From: Parasporobacterium paucivorans DSM 15970
GTDB taxonomy: Bacteria; Bacillota; Clostridia; Lachnospirales; Lachnospiraceae
Length of the DNA stretch: 64,000 nt
Direction: 5' to 3'
Assembly: GCF_900141895.1 (NCBI RefSeq)
Contig: NZ_FQYT01000009.1
Coordinates: 1 to 64,000 of the forward strand
Shown here: positions 51,651 to 61,632 of the stretch, one piece after another
Layout of the letters: every line of letters starts with the position of its first letter
How positions within the stretch are numbered: the first letter of the stretch is position 1
Notes under the pieces: model-generated
Database searches by the model: none
What the model was told of the DNA's origin: nothing
Seen by the model: the letters and a program-made list of their open reading frames with translations, nothing else
Translations under genes and position numbers: made by a program

Positions 51651-52853
51651 TTATTTTTCCAGGCTTTTGACAAAATCTGCAATACGCCCCATACCTTTTT
51701 CTATCTGTTCCCGAGAAATGGCATATGAAAGGCGCATATACTCGGGTGCACCGAAGTCAGCACATGGAATGACTGCAAGCAGAAAATCTTCTATCAGAAT
51801 TCGTGCCACTTTAGCAGCTGATTCCAGAGTCTCCCCTTTATATTTCATATCCAGTATGCCAGACAAATCTACAAAAAGATAAAAAGCTCCTTGCGGCTCT
51901 AATGCAGAAAGATAATCTATTTCCCCAAGAAGACGATAAATCAGTTTTTTCCTTTCTTCAAACTCATTTTTCATATCCAGTACTGGCTGCTGGTCGCCTT
52001 CTAAAGCAGCTATTGCCGCCTTCTGCGCAATGGAATTTGGATTTGAGGTCTGATGACTCTGAATGCCGGACATCAATTTTGCAATCGCCAGTGATGAACC
52101 AGTAAAGCCAATCCTCCACCCTGTCATGGCATAGCTCTTTGATAAACCATTTACTGTGATGGTTCTTTCATATATATCGTTTCCAAGCGAGGCAATGCTG
52201 ATATGCTTATTATCCCCATATGTCAGTTTTTCATAAATTTCGTCGGAAATGACATAAATATTATTCTTTACAGCATAATCGGCAATAGCCTGCAGTTCAT
52301 CTCTGGAGTACATCATTCCAGTAGGGTTATTCGGAGAATTGAGAACCAATACTTTCGTCTTGTCTGTCGTCACTGCCTGCAGTTTTTCGGGTGTCACTTT
52401 AAATCCGTCTAACTTTTCACCTTTCACAAATACTGGTACTCCTGAGGCCAGTCGAACAATTTCCGGATAGCTCAGCCAGTAAGGCACCGGAATGATCACC
52501 TCGTCACCGGGATTCAACAATGCCGTGAATATATTTGTCAGAGAGTGCTTTCCGCCATTGCTTATGACAATTTGGTCAGGCTTATATTCAAGATTATTAT
52601 CGGCCTTGAATTTTTCGGAAATGGCAGCTTTAAGTTCAGGCATTCCTGAAGCATTTGTGTATTTTGTAAAGCCTTCACGAATAGACGTAATGGCTGCTTC
52701 GCATATATAGTCTGGTGTATTATAATCCGGTTCCCCCGCCACGAAACCTACTATATCCAATCCTTTTGACTTCAATTCTTTTGATTTTGCAGTTATAGCA
52801 AGGGTGGAAGATGGTTTTACCTCTAAAGCTTTTCTTGAAAATTCCAATGACAT
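51651..52853 (-). CDS. aspC: PLP-dependent aminotransferase (aspartate aminotransferase type)
   Basis: A 400-residue class I aminotransferase of the Bacillus-type AspB subgroup. NSPNNPTGMMYSRDEL near residue 175, the PLP lysine in NGLSKSYAMTGWRIG near 238, and the C-terminal arginine segment YMRLSYAIS. TTGGAGG precedes the ATG. Makes aspartate from oxaloacetate and glutamate; related specificities are possible. Confidence 0.9.
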   Translation of the reverse strand: MSLEFSRKALEVKPSSTLAITAKSKELKSKGLDIVGFVAGEPDYNTPDYICEAAITSIREGFTKYTNASGMPELKAAISEKFKADNNLEYKPDQIVISNGGKHSLTNIFTALLNPGDEVIIPVPYWLSYPEIVRLASGVPVFVKGEKLDGFKVTPEKLQAVTTDKTKVLVLNSPNNPTGMMYSRDELQAIADYAVKNNIYVISDEIYEKLTYGDNKHISIASLGNDIYERTITVNGLSKSYAMTGWRIGFTGSSLAIAKLMSGIQSHQTSNPNSIAQKAAIAALEGDQQPVLDMKNEFEERKKLIYRLLGEIDYLSALEPQGAFYLFVDLSGILDMKYKGETLESAAKVARILIEDFLLAVIPCADFGAPEYMRLSYAISREQIEKGMGRIADFVKSLEK

Positions 52854-52889
52854 ACAGTGCCTCCAATAAAATTATTATATTTTATATTA

Positions 52890-52924
52890 ACAAAAAAGCG
52901 CGATATAATCACGCTTTTTTTGTT
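52890..52924 (-). terminator. Bidirectional terminator after rny
   Basis: AAAAAAGCG / CGCTTTTTT (52892-52900 and 52912-52920) with T-rich sequence on both strands. Placed 3' of rny; the gene beyond it is the aminotransferase gene, which reads away in the same direction. Confidence 0.85.
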
Positions 52925-52925
52925 T

Positions 52926-54473
52926 TTATTTTGCATAATCGACTACTCTTGATTCTCTTATTACATTAATTTTAATATTACCAGGATATTCAAGCTCAGC
53001 TTCAACCTGTTTGGAAATGTCTCTCGCCAGCAATACCATGTCGGCATCGCTAATCTGCTCCGGAACAACCATAACTCTGATTTCCCTGCCCGCCTGAATA
53101 GCAAAAGATTTTTCAACGCCTTTAAATGAGGTGGCTATATCCTCCAACTGGGTCAGTCTCTTAGTATAAGTTTCAAGAGTCTCTCTTCTGGCTCCTGGTC
53201 TTGCCGCTGATATTGCATCAGCCGCCTGTACAAGGCATGCTATCAGAGATTCGGGCTCCACATCACCATGATGTGAGGCGACTGCGTTAATTACTATTGC
53301 AGATTCCTTGTATTTCTTACATAAATCGACGCCAATCTGAATGTGGGATCCTTCCATGTCATGATCAACCGATTTTCCAATGTCATGTAAAAGTCCCGCT
53401 CTTTTGGTCATCCTGATATCTTCGCCAACCTCTGAGGCTAAAAGCCCCGCAAGATATGCAACTTCAATCGAATGTTTCAATGCATTCTGACCGTAACTTG
53501 TACGATATCTCATCCTGCCCAGTAATCTGATTAATTCCGGATGAATACCATGCACGCCAACTTCCAGTGTGGCAGCCTCTCCTTCTTCACGTATCGTTGC
53601 ATCGACTTCCTTCTGTGCCTTTTCAACCATCTCTTCAATCCTTGCCGGATGAATACGTCCGTCTACGATTAGTTTTTCCAGAGCAATTCTGGCTATTTCT
53701 CGTCTTATCGGATCAAACGATGATAAGATAACAGCTTCCGGTGTATCGTCAATAATGAGATCTACGCCGGTCAATGTCTCTAAGGTACGGATATTGCGTC
53801 CTTCCCTGCCAATGATTCTTCCCTTCATTTCATCATTAGGCAGCTGTACAACCGATATCGTTGTTTCAGATACGTGGTCAACAGCACATCGCTGTATCGC
53901 TGTAACAACGTATTCTTTGGCTTTTTTATTAGCCTCATCTTTAGCTTTGTTTTCAAGTTCTTTCACTAGTTTAGCAGTTTCAGTCTTCACTTCTTCTTCG
54001 ACTGATTTTAACAGAATATCTTTTGCTTGTTCGGAGGTCAGACCAGAGATTCTCTCCAGTTCCTGTGTCAGCTGTTTTGCCTGTTCTTCAATTTCAGCCT
54101 GCTTTGTGACAATATCCTCTTCCCTTTTTGCGAATAATGTTTCTTTCTTCTCCAGGTTTTCGGATTTTTTGTCCAAAGACTCCTCTTTCTGAAGAACTCT
54201 GCGTTCGTAACGTTGTAATTCTGCCCGTCTTTCCTTGGTTTCCTTTTCCAGCTCATTTTTGGTTTTCAAAGATTCCTCTTTGGCTTCCAAAAGAGCCTCC
54301 CTCTTCTTAGTTTCAGCAGTTTTCAATGCCTCATCTATGATTTCTCTTGATTTCTCTTCCGCACTACCTATTTTCGTTTCGACATATTTCTTTCTGTAGT
54401 TTTGGGAAAGAAGCCAGGCAACAGGAGCAACAATACATACAGTTATCACAACTGCTATAATCGTTTCCAGCAC
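52926..54473 (-). CDS. rny: Ribonuclease Y
   Basis: A 515-residue membrane-bound endoribonuclease that starts bulk mRNA decay. An N-terminal transmembrane helix ([19 protein letters not shown]), a long coiled coil (~25-190), a KH domain (~205-265, [19 protein letters not shown]), and an HD domain with [10 protein letters not shown] near 363. The start is GTG 54473 with GGGGG 7 nt upstream. It has its own promoter in the recX-rny gap. Confidence 0.96.
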   Translation of the reverse strand: MLETIIAVVITVCIVAPVAWLLSQNYRKKYVETKIGSAEEKSREIIDEALKTAETKKREALLEAKEESLKTKNELEKETKERRAELQRYERRVLQKEESLDKKSENLEKKETLFAKREEDIVTKQAEIEEQAKQLTQELERISGLTSEQAKDILLKSVEEEVKTETAKLVKELENKAKDEANKKAKEYVVTAIQRCAVDHVSETTISVVQLPNDEMKGRIIGREGRNIRTLETLTGVDLIIDDTPEAVILSSFDPIRREIARIALEKLIVDGRIHPARIEEMVEKAQKEVDATIREEGEAATLEVGVHGIHPELIRLLGRMRYRTSYGQNALKHSIEVAYLAGLLASEVGEDIRMTKRAGLLHDIGKSVDHDMEGSHIQIGVDLCKKYKESAIVINAVASHHGDVEPESLIACLVQAADAISAARPGARRETLETYTKRLTQLEDIATSFKGVEKSFAIQAGREIRVMVVPEQISDADMVLLARDISKQVEAELEYPGNIKINVIRESRVVDYAK

Positions 54474-54520
54474 AGGTGCACCCCCTTATCTAGTTTTCAT
54501 TGTACAAATACAACATATTA

Positions 54521-54549
54521 ATTTTATACCGTTTTATAAGTTATGTCAA
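54521..54549 (-). promoter_or_regulatory. Promoter of rny
   Basis: TTGACA (54544-54549), 17-bp spacer, TAAAAT (54521-54526) on the minus strand, ~48 nt before the GTG start. Confidence 0.8.
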
Positions 54550-54565
54550 GCGGATAAAGATGTTT

Positions 54566-55042
54566 TCACCTAGGTATTTCAAGCTTTTCAAGCCCTTTGA
54601 TTACAAGGTTAATCTGTTCATATCGGAAGCCTTTTCTCATAAGAGAAGCAATAGATTTCTGCTTTGATTTTTCATCCGCTTCCTGCCATATAATTTTCTT
54701 TTTCAAAAGGAGGCTGAGTATTGTTTCCGTCTGGTCCGAATCGAACTGACATATCACCTCTCTGACGATATCCCGGTCTATCCCCTTGGCGATCAGTTCG
54801 AATTCAATCTGTTTATAACTCTTCTTTACAGACCTTCCATTGATATATATTTCTGCATATCTGAAGTCATCAATATATTTATATTCTTTAAGAAAGGAGA
54901 TTATCGAATCGATAATCTCCCTCTCGTAGTCTTCCGCCATCAACTTGCTTCTCATTTCAAATTCCGTTTTGGCAGAATGCTGCAGTATAAAAAGAGCACG
55001 TTCCTTCCCGGTTTTAAGACTGTTGGTTTTATTCGTTTTCAT
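54566..55042 (-). CDS. recX: Regulatory protein RecX
   Basis: A 158-residue RecA modulator made of three-helix repeats ([35 protein letters not shown], then [16 protein letters not shown]). ATG 55042 lies inside the last codons of recA (recA stop at 55029), implying translational coupling without a strong SD. The upstream in-frame ATGs lie further inside recA and give a non-family N-terminus. Confidence 0.9.
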   Translation of the reverse strand: MKTNKTNSLKTGKERALFILQHSAKTEFEMRSKLMAEDYEREIIDSIISFLKEYKYIDDFRYAEIYINGRSVKKSYKQIEFELIAKGIDRDIVREVICQFDSDQTETILSLLLKKKIIWQEADEKSKQKSIASLMRKGFRYEQINLVIKGLEKLEIPR

Positions 55043-56072
55043 TAGATTCTGCGACCGTATTCGCTGCATTGGTTCCGGAGGCAATACCATACTTTTCACG
55101 TACAGCCCGATCGATATTCTCGAGTATTTCCGGATTTGCCTGAAGGAAAGTTTTGGAATTCTCGCGTCCCTGTCCTATTTTTTCGCCATTGTATGCGTAC
55201 CATGCGCCGCTTTTATTGATAATATCGACCTCGGCGGCAAGATCCAGAATCTCACCTACCTTGGAAATTCCTTTTCCGTACATAATATCAAATTCAGCTT
55301 CTTTGAAAGGAGGTGCAATCTTGTTCTTTACAATTTTAACCCTTGTCCTGTTGCCGATCATCTCACCGCCCTGCTTCAGCGTCTCGATTCTTCTGACGTC
55401 CATACGGATCGATGAATAAAACTTCAACGCCCTTCCACCAGTGGTCGTTTCCGGATTCCCGAACATCACGCCGATTTTTTCCCTGAGCTGATTGATAAAT
55501 ATGACGATGCAGTTTGTTTTTCCAACTACGGCTGTTAATTTCCTTAAAGCCTGGGACATAAGCCTTGCCTGCAGTCCCATGTGGGAATCACCCATTTCGC
55601 CGTCGATTTCTGCTTTTGGAACCAGGGCTGCTACTGAATCGATTACAACAATATCCACGGCACCAGATCGAACCAACGTCTCCGTGATTTCCAAGGCCTG
55701 TTCTCCGTAGTCCGGCTGTGAAATATAAAGATTATCAATATCTACGCCTATCGATTTTGCATACACAGGATCCAGGGCATGTTCCGCATCAATAAAGCCG
55801 GCTATTCCACCAAGTTTCTGAACCTCGGCAATCATATGCAGTGCGACCGTAGTCTTACCGCTGGATTCCGGTCCATATATTTCTATGATACGGCCTTTGG
55901 GTATTCCTCCAAGACCAAGTGCTATATCTAATCCAAGTGAACCTGTTGGAACTGTCGCTACATTCATGGAAGTTCTGTTTTCTCCCAGTTTCATAATAGA
56001 GCCTTTGCCGTGCTGTTTTTCAATCTGCGAAACCGCAGCATCCAATACTTTAATCTTATCGTTTTTCTCCAT
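55029..56072 (-). CDS. recA: Recombinase RecA
   Basis: A 347-residue recombinase. Walker [16 protein letters not shown] near residue 63, Walker [19 protein letters not shown] near 138, loop 2 region [21 protein letters not shown]-terminal [16 protein letters not shown] 56072 follows AAAAGGAGAG. Induction by DNA damage is predicted from a perfect LexA box just upstream. Confidence 0.98.
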   Translation of the reverse strand: MEKNDKIKVLDAAVSQIEKQHGKGSIMKLGENRTSMNVATVPTGSLGLDIALGLGGIPKGRIIEIYGPESSGKTTVALHMIAEVQKLGGIAGFIDAEHALDPVYAKSIGVDIDNLYISQPDYGEQALEITETLVRSGAVDIVVIDSVAALVPKAEIDGEMGDSHMGLQARLMSQALRKLTAVVGKTNCIVIFINQLREKIGVMFGNPETTTGGRALKFYSSIRMDVRRIETLKQGGEMIGNRTRVKIVKNKIAPPFKEAEFDIMYGKGISKVGEILDLAAEVDIINKSGAWYAYNGEKIGQGRENSKTFLQANPEILENIDRAVREKYGIASGTNAANTVAESNENE

Positions 56073-56091
56073 TATATCTCTCCTTTTCAAT

Positions 56092-56105
56092 CGAACTTAT
56101 GTTCG
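56092..56105. promoter_or_regulatory. LexA (SOS) box upstream of recA
   Basis: CGAACTTATGTTCG, matching the Gram-positive LexA/DinR consensus GAAC-N4-GTTC with symmetrical C/G flanks. It lies 6 bp downstream of the recA -10, so LexA would block initiation. Confidence 0.85.
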
Positions 56106-56110
56106 TTTTA

Positions 56111-56139
56111 ATGATAAACTAATTTTGGATGAATGTCAA
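56111..56139 (-). promoter_or_regulatory. recA promoter
   Basis: TTGACA (56134-56139), 17-bp spacer, TATCAT (56111-56116) on the minus strand. Confidence 0.8.
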
Positions 56140-56242
56140 TACAATTTAAATCATATAATAGTGGGAAAATGCCAGAATATCGGCAAAATAGAAGAATCGA
56201 TAGAATCCTTTTAAATTATATCATTATAGATATTTCAATTCA

Positions 56243-56283
56243 AGAAAAAACGGCACATATCTATATCAAAAGATATGTGCCAT
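56243..56283 (-). terminator. Terminator after cinA
   Basis: GGCACATATCT / AGATATGTGCC perfect 11-bp stem (56252-56262 and 56271-56281), then GTTTTTTC on the minus strand. Ends the yicC-to-cinA operon before recA. Confidence 0.9.
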
Positions 56284-56288
56284 CCACC

Positions 56289-57521
56289 TTATCCTAAAAT
56301 CTTTCTTATAAGATCAAGGGCCCTGATTATTGTCTGCTCCCTTACCCTGTCTCTGCTTCCCTTGAAAAAATATTCTTCAACAACAGTATTGCCCCCGAAT
56401 GAGCATGCTATATATACGAGACCAACTGGTTTATGGATGGTTCCGCCATCAGGACCTGCAATCCCTGTGGTTGCTATTGCCACATCCGTTCCAGTTGCTC
56501 TGGCGCAGCCCTGAGCCATGGCTTTGGCAGTCTCTACGCTTACGGCACCGAATTCTTCCAAGGTCGCAGTGGGAACGCCCAGCCTTTTCACTTTCGCTTC
56601 ATTCGAGTACGTGACAAACCCTTCTTTGAAAATCTCCGAGACCCCTGATACGTTAATTATCCTGCCAGCCAGAAGACCTCCTGTGCAGGATTCAGCCGAA
56701 GACAGAGATAGACCCGCCTTTTTGAGGAGACCGACTACGATTTCTTCCAGCGATTCATCCGGATTCTCAGTCAGGATATATCCAGTAAAACGCTTTCTTG
56801 TTTCTTCCTGAAGAGGTTTCAGCATATCCATGGCATCTTCACGGGTCGTGGCCTTCGCTGTGAGACGGAGCATTACCTCTCCCTCTTTGGCGTAGGTGGC
56901 CATGGTTGGATTCTTGCCGTTTATCAGGTCATCCACCATTTCTGCAACTTTGCTCTCTCCGATTCCGATGAGTCTTATGACTGACGAAAATATTGTCCCG
57001 TCTGTTTTGCCTACCAGGTATGGATATGCTTTGTTCCTAAACATTTCCGTCATTTCTTTAGGTGGACCAGGCAGCAGTATGATGATTTTCCCCTCATGTT
57101 CGACAATCAGTCCAGGGGCTGTGCCATCATCATTATCTAAAACAATAGAACCTTCAATGATATCGGCCTGCTTGTAATTATTGCATGCAATATCCTTAAT
57201 GTTTCTCCCCGAAAAGTAGGATTTAATCCTTTGGAAGGATCGTTCGTCACGGACCAGGTTTCTTTTCAGAAGCCCGGCGGTGGTCTCCTTGGTCAAATCA
57301 TCCCGTGTGGGTCCCAATCCGCCCGTCAGTATCACTATATCCGATCTTTCAAGGGCCGTCTGCAGGGCGTCCGCAAGGCGGGGTTCATTGTCGCCGACAA
57401 CCGTCTGATTAAATGCCGAAAAGCCCAGTTCTGCACACTGCGTGGCCAGATACCGGGCATTCGTATTAACAATGTTTCCTAATAAAAGTTCAGTCCCAAC
57501 ACTTATCAGTTCAGCAGTCAT
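56289..57521 (-). CDS. cinA: CinA family protein (competence/damage-inducible; NMN amidohydrolase domain)
   Basis: A 410-residue two-domain protein. The N-terminal COG1058/MoCF-like domain (AELISVGTELLLGNIVNTNA; LTGGLGPTRDDLTKE) is an ADP-ribose pyrophosphatase-type fold. The C-terminal PncC domain (SAESCTGGLLAGRI near residue 257; TGIAGPDGGT) deamidates NMN. It precedes recA downstream, as in many Firmicutes, but a terminator and the SOS promoter separate them. Confidence 0.94.
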   Translation of the reverse strand: MTAELISVGTELLLGNIVNTNARYLATQCAELGFSAFNQTVVGDNEPRLADALQTALERSDIVILTGGLGPTRDDLTKETTAGLLKRNLVRDERSFQRIKSYFSGRNIKDIACNNYKQADIIEGSIVLDNDDGTAPGLIVEHEGKIIILLPGPPKEMTEMFRNKAYPYLVGKTDGTIFSSVIRLIGIGESKVAEMVDDLINGKNPTMATYAKEGEVMLRLTAKATTREDAMDMLKPLQEETRKRFTGYILTENPDESLEEIVVGLLKKAGLSLSSAESCTGGLLAGRIINVSGVSEIFKEGFVTYSNEAKVKRLGVPTATLEEFGAVSVETAKAMAQGCARATGTDVAIATTGIAGPDGGTIHKPVGLVYIACSFGGNTVVEEYFFKGSRDRVREQTIIRALDLIRKILG

Positions 57522-57523
57522 AG

Positions 57524-58069
57524 CTATCGGCTTCCCTCTTTAAGAATATCCTGATTTTTAACAAGATAGTCGATCAATGATATAATGGTCAGTATCGTTG
57601 ACAGATAGATGAAAATCTGTTCCAATACATTAAACGCAGCATTATTCAGATTCAGCGACAAAAGTATTACCATGATCATCTGTGCCACTGTCTTGTATTT
57701 GCCCCACCATCCGGCGGCAATAACTGTTCCTTTTGTGGATGCAACCAGTCTGAACCCGCTGATAATGAATTCACGGCTGATTATAATAATTACAATCCAA
57801 GCCGGCAGCAGCTGCATGGATGCAAAACAAATCAGACCAGAGCTGACTAAAAGCTTATCTGCAAGCGGATCCATGAATTTTCCAAAATCCGTTACCAGAT
57901 TATCCCTTCTGGCAAGGTACCCGTCCAGCCAGTCCGTTGCGGAAGCGACTATGAACAGAATTGTAGCAATGTATTTTCCAGCATCCCCGAACATCCCGGA
58001 AAGCAGGAAGAATACATAAAAAGGTATGAAACAGACCCTTATAATCGTTAGTTTATTTGGTAAATTCAT
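57524..58069 (-). CDS. pgsA: CDP-diacylglycerol-glycerol-3-phosphate 3-phosphatidyltransferase
   Basis: A 181-residue integral membrane enzyme, first step of phosphatidylglycerol synthesis. The CDP-alcohol phosphotransferase motif is complete: DWLDGYLAR, then GKFMDPLADK, near residues 48-75. Four or five transmembrane helices. ATG 58069 follows GGGG and gives the typical MNLPNKLTIIRV start. Two nt separate it from cinA. Confidence 0.95.
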   Translation of the reverse strand: MNLPNKLTIIRVCFIPFYVFFLLSGMFGDAGKYIATILFIVASATDWLDGYLARRDNLVTDFGKFMDPLADKLLVSSGLICFASMQLLPAWIVIIIISREFIISGFRLVASTKGTVIAAGWWGKYKTVAQMIMVILLSLNLNNAAFNVLEQIFIYLSTILTIISLIDYLVKNQDILKEGSR

Positions 58070-58097
58070 TTCAACCCCATTTCCGGCAATCAATAAC

Positions 58098-59420
58098 CTA
58101 CATGATTTCTCCTATAAGATCATAGCCCGATGCACCTGTTATATCTACAGTCACAAAATCTCCGGTCATTAATTCCCAATTTGTATTCACAAAAACATTT
58201 CCATCTACATTGGGACTGTCCATGTAGGACCTGCCCACATAAACATCTTCATCGGTCAGCTTTCCTTCAATCATAACCAGAAGTTTCTTGCCCTTCATTG
58301 CTTCCGCATTTTCGAAAACAATTTCCTGCTGCAGCTGCATTATTTCGTCTCTTCTCTGCAGCTTGACTTCGTCATCTACCTGATCTGGCATAGTGGCTGC
58401 GGGGGTATCCTCTTCCTGGGAATAAGCAAAAACACCGAGCCTGTCAAATTCCATCCGGTCAACAAATTCCAGCAGTTCTTCATGATCTTCACTGGTCTCA
58501 CCGGGAAAACCGCTAATCAGTGTAGTACGCAGCACAATTTCTGGTATTTCTTTCCTTATGGATGCAATGATGTCTATAAGCTGCTGTTTATTGGTTCTTC
58601 GTCCCATTCTTTTTAACACATTATCGCTGGCATGCTGTATTGGCATGTCGATATATTTACATATTTTTTCTTCTGTTTTAATGGTTTGGATCAGTTCTCC
58701 GGTAATCTCCTCCGGGTAGCAGTATAGCAGCCTGATCCATACAAGATCCTGTATTTCGCAAAGCTTCTTCAGAAGCTCATGAAGCATTTTCTTTCCATAG
58801 ATATCCGTTCCATACAAGGTAGTTTCCTGAGCAACCAATATAAGTTCCTTTACGCCCTTTTCAGCCAAAGTTCTGGCTTCATCCACCAGTTCTTCCATCG
58901 GACGGCTGCGGTAAGCCCCCCTTATCGACGGGATGATACAGTATGTGCAATATTTATCGCAGCCTTCTGCAATTTTAAGGTACGCAAAATGACCACCCGT
59001 AGTGAGCACTCTTCCGCTTTTCGTCACCGGATGCCTGCTGTCTGCCTCAAAGCGCATGGTTCTGTCGCCATTCATGGCAGCGTCCAGAGCAGCACCTATT
59101 TCATTATAGGCATCCGTTCCAACAAGTGCATCCACTTCAGGTATTTCATTAGTGATTTCATCTTTGTATCGCTGGGCAAGGCAGCCGGTCACTATGAGGG
59201 CTTTACACCTTCCGTTTTTCTTCAGTCTGGCCATCTCACAGATCGTGTTAATGCTTTCTTCCTTCGCATCATTTATAAAGCAGCAGGTATTGACAATAAC
59301 TGCATCTGCTTCCTCCTCGTCATCCGTGAATGAATAGCCCCTGCTGTTAAGGATCCCCAGCATCTCTTCCGAATCTACCAGGTTCTTATCACAGCCAAGG
59401 GATATAAATAATAAATTCAT
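58098..59420 (-). CDS. rimO: Ribosomal protein uS12 methylthiotransferase RimO
   Basis: A 440-residue radical SAM enzyme methylthiolating Asp88 of S12. UPF0004 domain cysteines in SLGCDKNLVDSE, NTCCFI and TGCLAQRY; radical SAM motif CDKYCTYCIIPSIRG near residue 153; C-terminal TRAM domain. It starts directly after the rpoZ stop. Confidence 0.95.
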   Translation of the reverse strand: MNLLFISLGCDKNLVDSEEMLGILNSRGYSFTDDEEEADAVIVNTCCFINDAKEESINTICEMARLKKNGRCKALIVTGCLAQRYKDEITNEIPEVDALVGTDAYNEIGAALDAAMNGDRTMRFEADSRHPVTKSGRVLTTGGHFAYLKIAEGCDKYCTYCIIPSIRGAYRSRPMEELVDEARTLAEKGVKELILVAQETTLYGTDIYGKKMLHELLKKLCEIQDLVWIRLLYCYPEEITGELIQTIKTEEKICKYIDMPIQHASDNVLKRMGRRTNKQQLIDIIASIRKEIPEIVLRTTLISGFPGETSEDHEELLEFVDRMEFDRLGVFAYSQEEDTPAATMPDQVDDEVKLQRRDEIMQLQQEIVFENAEAMKGKKLLVMIEGKLTDEDVYVGRSYMDSPNVDGNVFVNTNWELMTGDFVTVDITGASGYDLIGEIM

Positions 59421-59672
59421 CTATACATTTTCCTTTGTATCTTCGTCACTGACAATCTTAACCTTTGACTGATATAATTCGTCAATAGCGATAGACAGGG
59501 GTTTCATACCGCAAGCTCCGCTTATGTGAGGCTCTTCTCCGGCAATGATCTGTCTCGCTCTTTTTGAAGTAGCGTTCACGATAGAATATCTGCTCTGTAC
59601 TACCGGCTGCTCTCCTACTTCCACATCACTATTTACAACTTCCATTAAATCCGTATATGATGGATGTAACAT
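59421..59672 (-). CDS. rpoZ: DNA-directed RNA polymerase omega subunit
   Basis: An 83-residue omega subunit. RYSIVNATSKRARQIIAG is the conserved core and KPLSIAIDELYQSKVKI the C-terminal helix. Located directly after gmk in the standard gmk-rpoZ order; AGGAGG precedes the ATG. Confidence 0.92.
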   Translation of the reverse strand: MLHPSYTDLMEVVNSDVEVGEQPVVQSRYSIVNATSKRARQIIAGEEPHISGACGMKPLSIAIDELYQSKVKIVSDEDTKENV

Positions 59673-59683
59673 ATTTGTTCCTC

Positions 59684-60307
59684 CTATAAGCTTTTAAGCT
59701 CTTCTTTGATAGTATTTATCCGGTCAATATTTCTGAATGTCCTGCAGTGTTCACTCTGGATGACCCTGTGGATTTCATTCACGCTTTCATCCAAAACACC
59801 ATTTTCGATGATATAGTCATACTTTTCCATTTCTGTTGACTCTTCACATGCACGCGCAAGCCTTGCCTGTATAGTCGCCTCGTCCTCCGTTCCACGGGAA
59901 ACGAGCCGTCTTCTCAACTCTTCGGCACTGGGAGGCAATACGAAAACCAGCACAGTATCCGGATATTTTTCTTTCACCTTCAAGGCACCCTGAATCTCTA
60001 TTTCCAGGATAATATCTTTCCCGTTATCCATTTCATTCATGATAAAGTTTTTGGGCGTTCCATAAAAATTGTCGACGTATTGTGCATGCTCCAGAAGTTC
60101 GTCTTTTTCAATCATTTCCTGAAACTCTTCTACGGACTTAAAGAAATATTCCTTTCCTTCGATTTCACCGGGTCTTGGTTTCCTGGTTGTGGCTGACACA
60201 GAGAGAGTATAACGACTTCCGTAAGAACTTATAAGTCTCTTGATGATTGTTCCTTTACCGGTGCCGGCAAATCCGGAAATTACCGTTAATATCCCTTTTT
60301 TACTCAT
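59684..60307 (-). CDS. gmk: Guanylate kinase
   Basis: A 207-residue GMP kinase. P-loop VISGFAGTGKGTIIKRL at the N-terminus; GMP-binding SATTRKPRPGEIEGKEYFF near 38; EIEIQGALKVKEKYPD near 98. The P-loop has GFAGTGKGT where most Gmk have GPSGAGKGT. ATG 60307 has AAAGGGG upstream and overlaps the remA stop by 8 nt. Confidence 0.95.
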   Translation of the reverse strand: MSKKGILTVISGFAGTGKGTIIKRLISSYGSRYTLSVSATTRKPRPGEIEGKEYFFKSVEEFQEMIEKDELLEHAQYVDNFYGTPKNFIMNEMDNGKDIILEIEIQGALKVKEKYPDTVLVFVLPPSAEELRRRLVSRGTEDEATIQARLARACEESTEMEKYDYIIENGVLDESVNEIHRVIQSEHCRTFRNIDRINTIKEELKSL

Positions 60308-60572
60308 TGCTTTCCCCTTTTGGCATTTCATTATGATTTTCATTAAAACGTCCGGCTATGGTGTCCGGCATAAGAGCAGACAGAATGACATAATTCCCGT
60401 CTGCGATTATCACAGACCGGGTGCGTCTGCCCTGGGTCGCATCCACTGCATTTCCATTGTCCTTTGCAGACTGGATCAGTCTTTTTATAGGCGCGGAATC
60501 CGGATTCAATACAGAGACTACTTTCCCGGAATTAACAACATTCCCATAACCAATGTTAATTAATCTTTCCAT
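60300..60572 (-). CDS. remA: Extracellular matrix regulator RemA (DUF370)
   Basis: A 90-residue DUF370 protein: LINIGYGNVVNSGKVVSVL at the N-terminus, and TQGRRTRSVIIADGNYVILS near residue 46. In Bacillus RemA binds DNA and activates biofilm matrix and osmoprotection genes; that role is from the family. Located in the usual yicC-remA-gmk-rpoZ order. Confidence 0.95.
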   Translation of the reverse strand: MERLINIGYGNVVNSGKVVSVLNPDSAPIKRLIQSAKDNGNAVDATQGRRTRSVIIADGNYVILSALMPDTIAGRFNENHNEMPKGESNE

Positions 60573-60584
60573 ACATCTCCTTTG

Positions 60585-61463
60585 TTATTCAATATTTTGT
60601 ATCTGTTCCCTGACTTTTTCAATCTCTGTTTTTAATTCAATCCCGATGCTGGATATTTCCATGTCGTTTGTCTTGGATAAAATGGTGTTGGCTTCCCGGT
60701 TCATTTCCTGGGCAATGAAGTCCAATTTCCTTCCCATTCCGTCCCCAGATTCAAGTACATCTTTTGTATTCATAATATGACTTTTAAGTCTGACAATTTC
60801 TTCATCTACACAGACCTTGTCGGCAAAAATAACCACTTCAGCCGCCAGTCTTGACTCGTCAATCTGGACATTCTCAACAAGTTCCCTGATTTTCTCATCA
60901 ATTTTCTTACGATAGTCCGAAACAATCTGTGGAGAACGTTCTTCTATAAATACAACATGTGCAAGCATTATGTCAAGCTTTTCCGAAATATTTATTTTCA
61001 GTGAAGTCCCTTCCTTCAATCTTGATTCGACAAAGTTATCCAAAGCTTCCTGCAGTGCCTTTTGAATGGCACCCCAAAGCTCATCCTCATCGGGGCTCTG
61101 TTCTTCCATAATAAGCACTTCCGGACATCTCAAAAGCACGGAAGCCTTCATATCGTTATCCAGACCAAATGATTCTTCCACTCTTTTATAATAGGAAATA
61201 TATTCTTCCGCAAGAACTTCGTTATACTTAAGGCTTGTGTTGCCGGACCCTGAATCTTCATAGGAAATATACAGATCTATCTTACCTCTTTGAATCTGTT
61301 GTTTCACGGTATTTCGAACTGCGGTCTCCAGCAGATTCAATTTTTTTGGCATTTTCAGGCTTAAATCAAAGTATTTGTGGTTCACAGATTTGATCTCCAC
61401 AATCACTTTGCGGTTATTCTCAAAAATCTCCGCCCGGCCAAATCCTGTCATACTTTTAATCAT
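60585..61463 (-). CDS. yicC: YicC/YloC family endoribonuclease
   Basis: A 292-residue protein of the YicC family, recently assigned endoribonuclease activity. MIKSMTGFGRAEIFENN start and the C-terminal DFIAQEMNREANTILSKTND are family signatures. ATG 61463 with GTGGG upstream is chosen over the 9-nt longer form. First gene of the yicC-remA-gmk-rpoZ-rimO-pgsA-cinA operon. Confidence 0.94.
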   Translation of the reverse strand: MIKSMTGFGRAEIFENNRKVIVEIKSVNHKYFDLSLKMPKKLNLLETAVRNTVKQQIQRGKIDLYISYEDSGSGNTSLKYNEVLAEEYISYYKRVEESFGLDNDMKASVLLRCPEVLIMEEQSPDEDELWGAIQKALQEALDNFVESRLKEGTSLKINISEKLDIMLAHVVFIEERSPQIVSDYRKKIDEKIRELVENVQIDESRLAAEVVIFADKVCVDEEIVRLKSHIMNTKDVLESGDGMGRKLDFIAQEMNREANTILSKTNDMEISSIGIELKTEIEKVREQIQNIE

Positions 61464-61509
61464 AAATCCCACTTTCCAGATTCACGTCTTTTTTGATATT
61501 TAAAGAGCT

Positions 61510-61538
61510 ATTATAATTCATTTACTGAAATCAGTCAA
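61510..61538 (-). promoter_or_regulatory. Promoter of the yicC operon
   Basis: TTGACT (61533-61538), 17-bp spacer, TATAAT (61510-61515) on the minus strand, ~47 nt before yicC. Confidence 0.8.
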
Positions 61539-61573
61539 GCAGACGGAAGTCCCGGAGACCGGTCAGTTAACGG

Positions 61574-61602
61574 TTGACTTAAAGTGATTAAGATTATAGA
61601 AT
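61574..61602 (+). promoter_or_regulatory. Promoter of rqcH
   Basis: TTGACT (61574-61579), 17-bp spacer, TAGAAT (61597-61602), ~30 nt before the ATG. Divergent from the yicC promoter. Confidence 0.75.
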
Positions 61603-61632
61603 CATCTAATATAAAAGATATAGGAGGTTATT